This document shows positions 32,940-34,857 of a stretch of 34,857 bases of DNA, piece after piece. This stretch comes from an uncultured Porphyromonadaceae bacterium. Lineage in GTDB: Bacteria > Bacteroidota > Bacteroidia > Bacteroidales > Muribaculaceae. The translations under genes were made by a program, and so were the position numbers. The notes under the pieces are model-generated. The model had not been told where the DNA came from, ran no database searches, and saw only the letters and a program-made list of their open reading frames with translations. Every line of letters begins with the position of its first letter. Within the stretch, counting starts at the first letter, position 1. Location: positions 1 to 34,857 of the forward strand of contig CANPMT010000035.1 of the NCBI GenBank assembly GCA_947575235.1. The letters are read 5' to 3'.

Positions 32940-34502
32940 ATGAACAGTCATTCATCTATTATCGAAATCATGGACACGACGCTCCGCGACGGTGAACAGA
33001 CCAGTGGCGTGAGCTTCGTGCCTCATGAGAAACTTATGATTGCCCGCGCTCTTCTGCAGGATCTCAATGTCGACCGTATTGAGGTGGCCTCGGCCCGTGT
33101 CTCCGACGGTGAGAAGGATGCCGTCACCAGAATATGCAAGTGGGCACGCCGCGAGGGTTTCCTCCACCGTGTGGAGGTGCTCGGGTTTGTCGACGGCGGC
33201 ACCTCTCTCAATTGGATCAACGACTGTGGAGGCGTGAATATAAACCTGCTGTGCAAGGGGTCGGAAAACCATTGCCTGAATCAGCTGAAGAAAACGCCTA
33301 AGGAGCATTTCGCTGATATACGCAGAAATATCCGCATGGCCCAGGAGATGGGGATTAATGTGAACGTCTATCTTGAGGATTGGAGCAACGGCATTAAGCA
33401 TTCTCCTGATTATGTGTTCAAGATGATGGACGCACTCAAGGATTGCGGCATTAAACGGTTCATGCTCCCCGACACCTTGGGGATACTGAACCCTCTCGAG
33501 CTCCTTCTCTTCATGCGGAAGATGGTGAAGCTTTATCCTGACGTGCATTTCGATTTCCATGCCCATAATGATTATGACCTGGCCATATCGAATGTGCTGG
33601 CTGCCGTATTGGGTGGTTGCCGGGGTATACACACCTCTGTCAACGGTTTGGGTGAGAGAGCGGGCAACGCCCCTCTCGCAAGTGTGCAGGCCATTCTGAA
33701 AGACCAGTTCAACGCCCACACGAATATCGTGGAGGAGCGTCTCAACAAGGTGAGCCGTATGGTGGAGAACTATTCCGGAATCGCCATACCCCCCAACCGT
33801 CCGATAACGGGCGACAGTGTGTTCACCCAGGTGGCCGGAGTGCATGCCGACGGCGACAACAAGGCCAACCTCTATTGCAATGACCTCCTCCCCGAGCGGT
33901 TCGGACGTAAACGTGAATATGCCCTCGGCAAAAACAGCGGAAAGGCCAACATCTTGCGCAATCTGGAGGAGTTGGGACTGGAACTCTCACCCGAGCAGAC
34001 ACGTCTTGTCACCGAACGTATCATCGAGTTGGGCGACAAGAAGGAGGTGGTGACCCAGGAGGACTTACCCTTCATTGTGACCGACGTGCTGCGCACGGCC
34101 ACACAGGAGGAGCATGTGCGCCTTCTGAGCTATATGGTGAGCACCGCCTATGGTCTGAAACCGATGGCTGTTGTGAAGATAGAGATCAACGGCTGCGTTC
34201 ATGAGATGAATGCCTCGGGCAACGGCCAGTTTGACGCCTTCGTGAAGGCTCTGAAGAGAATATATATGGAGCGTCTCGACCGCCGTTTCCCGCATCTGTC
34301 GAACTATACTGTCTCCATCCCCCCCGGTGGTCGCACGGATGCCCTCGTGCAGACCGCCATCACCTGGGAATGGAACGACCGCGTCTACCGCACACGCGGA
34401 CTTGACGCCGACCAGACAGAGGCTGCCATCAAGGCTACCGTGAAGATGCTCAACCTCATGGAATCGGAATTGAAAAAGAATAAGAAACAAAAAGTTATTT
34501 AG
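32940..34502 (+). CDS. cimA: (R)-citramalate synthase-type enzyme
   Basis: This 520-aa protein of the isopropylmalate/citramalate/homocitrate synthase family condenses acetyl-CoA with a 2-oxoacid. Motifs are [58 protein letters not shown], the metal-binding [11 protein letters not shown] and [13 protein letters not shown] LeuA-type regulatory domain lies at about residues 390-510. The phrases [31 protein letters not shown] and [15 protein letters not shown] closely match the Leptospira interrogans citramalate synthase as I recall it. The Ile-rich leader upstream supports pyruvate as substrate and isoleucine as end product. A second isopropylmalate synthase role cannot be excluded without biochemistry. 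Confidence 0.82.
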   Translation: MNSHSSIIEIMDTTLRDGEQTSGVSFVPHEKLMIARALLQDLNVDRIEVASARVSDGEKDAVTRICKWARREGFLHRVEVLGFVDGGTSLNWINDCGGVNINLLCKGSENHCLNQLKKTPKEHFADIRRNIRMAQEMGINVNVYLEDWSNGIKHSPDYVFKMMDALKDCGIKRFMLPDTLGILNPLELLLFMRKMVKLYPDVHFDFHAHNDYDLAISNVLAAVLGGCRGIHTSVNGLGERAGNAPLASVQAILKDQFNAHTNIVEERLNKVSRMVENYSGIAIPPNRPITGDSVFTQVAGVHADGDNKANLYCNDLLPERFGRKREYALGKNSGKANILRNLEELGLELSPEQTRLVTERIIELGDKKEVVTQEDLPFIVTDVLRTATQEEHVRLLSYMVSTAYGLKPMAVVKIEINGCVHEMNASGNGQFDAFVKALKRIYMERLDRRFPHLSNYTVSIPPGGRTDALVQTAITWEWNDRVYRTRGLDADQTEAAIKATVKMLNLMESELKKNKKQKVI

Positions 34503-34504
34503 AT

Positions 34505-34857
34505 ATGGATTTAAAGATTGCCGTCCTTCCGGGCGATGGTATCGGCCCTGAGATCTCTGAACAGGGCGTGGCAGTGATGTCTGCCGTGTGTGAGAAATTC
34601 GGTCATAAGGTGACCTATGAGTATGCCATCTGTGGCGCCGACGCGATCGACAAGGTGGGCGACCCTTTCCCTGAGGAGACTTTCCGCGTCTGCATGGATG
34701 CCGATGCCGTGCTCTTCTCCGCTGTGGGCGACCCGAAGTTTGACAACGACCCCACCGCCAAGGTGCGCCCCGAGCAGGGTCTGCTCGCCATGCGCAAGAA
34801 ACTCGTACGCTTCTCCATTATACGTCCGGTGGCTACCTTCGCCTGCCTCATACTCAT
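34505..34857 (+). CDS. leuB: 3-isopropylmalate/3-methylmalate dehydrogenase, 5' part
   Basis: The frame starts at ATG 34505, 2 bp after the synthase stop, and is cut by the window end (117 codons seen). [22 protein letters not shown] is the family N-terminus, and [15 protein letters not shown] and [15 protein letters not shown] follow. The enzyme oxidatively decarboxylates 3-isopropylmalate (leucine) or 3-methylmalate (giving 2-oxobutanoate for isoleucine). The last visible residues ([18 protein letters not shown]) differ from the usual LGLF(A/S)NIRP at normally conserved positions, which may be a sequence error near an edge. Confidence 0.93.
   Translation, partial: MDLKIAVLPGDGIGPEISEQGVAVMSAVCEKFGHKVTYEYAICGADAIDKVGDPFPEETFRVCMDADAVLFSAVGDPKFDNDPTAKVRPEQGLLAMRKKLVRFSIIRPVATFACLIL

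Noticed and set aside
1..34857. tRNA, rRNA, insertion sequences, CRISPR arrays and prophage genes
   Set aside because: Looked for by eye on both strands; none found. No transposase or integrase-like protein is encoded.

Overview
The window reads as a chromosomal segment of a gut-type Bacteroidota, order Bacteroidales, possibly Muribaculaceae. Evidence for this is: promoters of the Bacteroides type (TTTG, about 20 bp, TAnnTTTG); secreted proteins ending in type IX-like sorting domains; a GH92 mannosidase lipoprotein; and an arginine operon with a succinylornithine-type carbamoyltransferase. The genus call is inference. Most genes are moderately GC-rich. The stretch from about 14.6 to 19.1 kb and most of the gene at 29.3-30.1 kb are visibly AT-richer and look acquired.

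Layout. Positions 1-3854 (minus strand) hold three secreted proteins: one cut by the window edge, and two with C-terminal sorting domains. They are separated by striking inverted repeats. Positions 4010-5686 (plus) hold a Crp/Fnr-family regulator with a candidate operator, then a ROK sugar kinase. A perfect two-way terminator separates the kinase from a GH92 mannosidase lipoprotein on the minus strand (5745-8027). Divergent from it, 8353-14031 (plus) carries an Asp-box beta-propeller glycosidase-like protein, a GH31 enzyme and an aldose 1-epimerase lipoprotein. Together with the mannosidase these form a glycan-degrading cluster without SusC/SusD. A small membrane PH-like protein follows on the minus strand.

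Positions 14.6-19.1 kb are a restriction-modification island. It has two tandem, closely related cytosine-C5 methyltransferases, an HNH endonuclease and an unknown protein. The first methyltransferase is preceded by a long leader that can fold into nested stems with a possible pseudoknot, and that holds a short upstream ORF coupled to the methyltransferase start.

Positions 19306-27494 are a complete arginine operon: GNAT acyltransferase, argG, argC, argD, argF', argB, argE, argH. Residue 90 of ArgF' is Ala rather than Glu, which predicts N-succinylated rather than N-acetylated intermediates. A minus-strand AAA-ATPase/PD-(D/E)XK gene overlaps the 3' end of argH. A chimeric immunity-like gene (unknown N-terminal domain, three 24-bp repeats, Imm51-like C-terminus) lies between two near-identical promoter copies.

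Positions 30.6-34.9 kb hold leuC, leuD, a citramalate-synthase-type gene and the start of leuB. In front of them is what looks like a full attenuator that I could pair by hand: a 24-codon leader peptide with seven isoleucine codons, an antiterminator overlapping its 3' end, and a mutually exclusive intrinsic terminator. This suggests that the operon is controlled by isoleucine and makes 2-oxobutanoate from pyruvate through citramalate.
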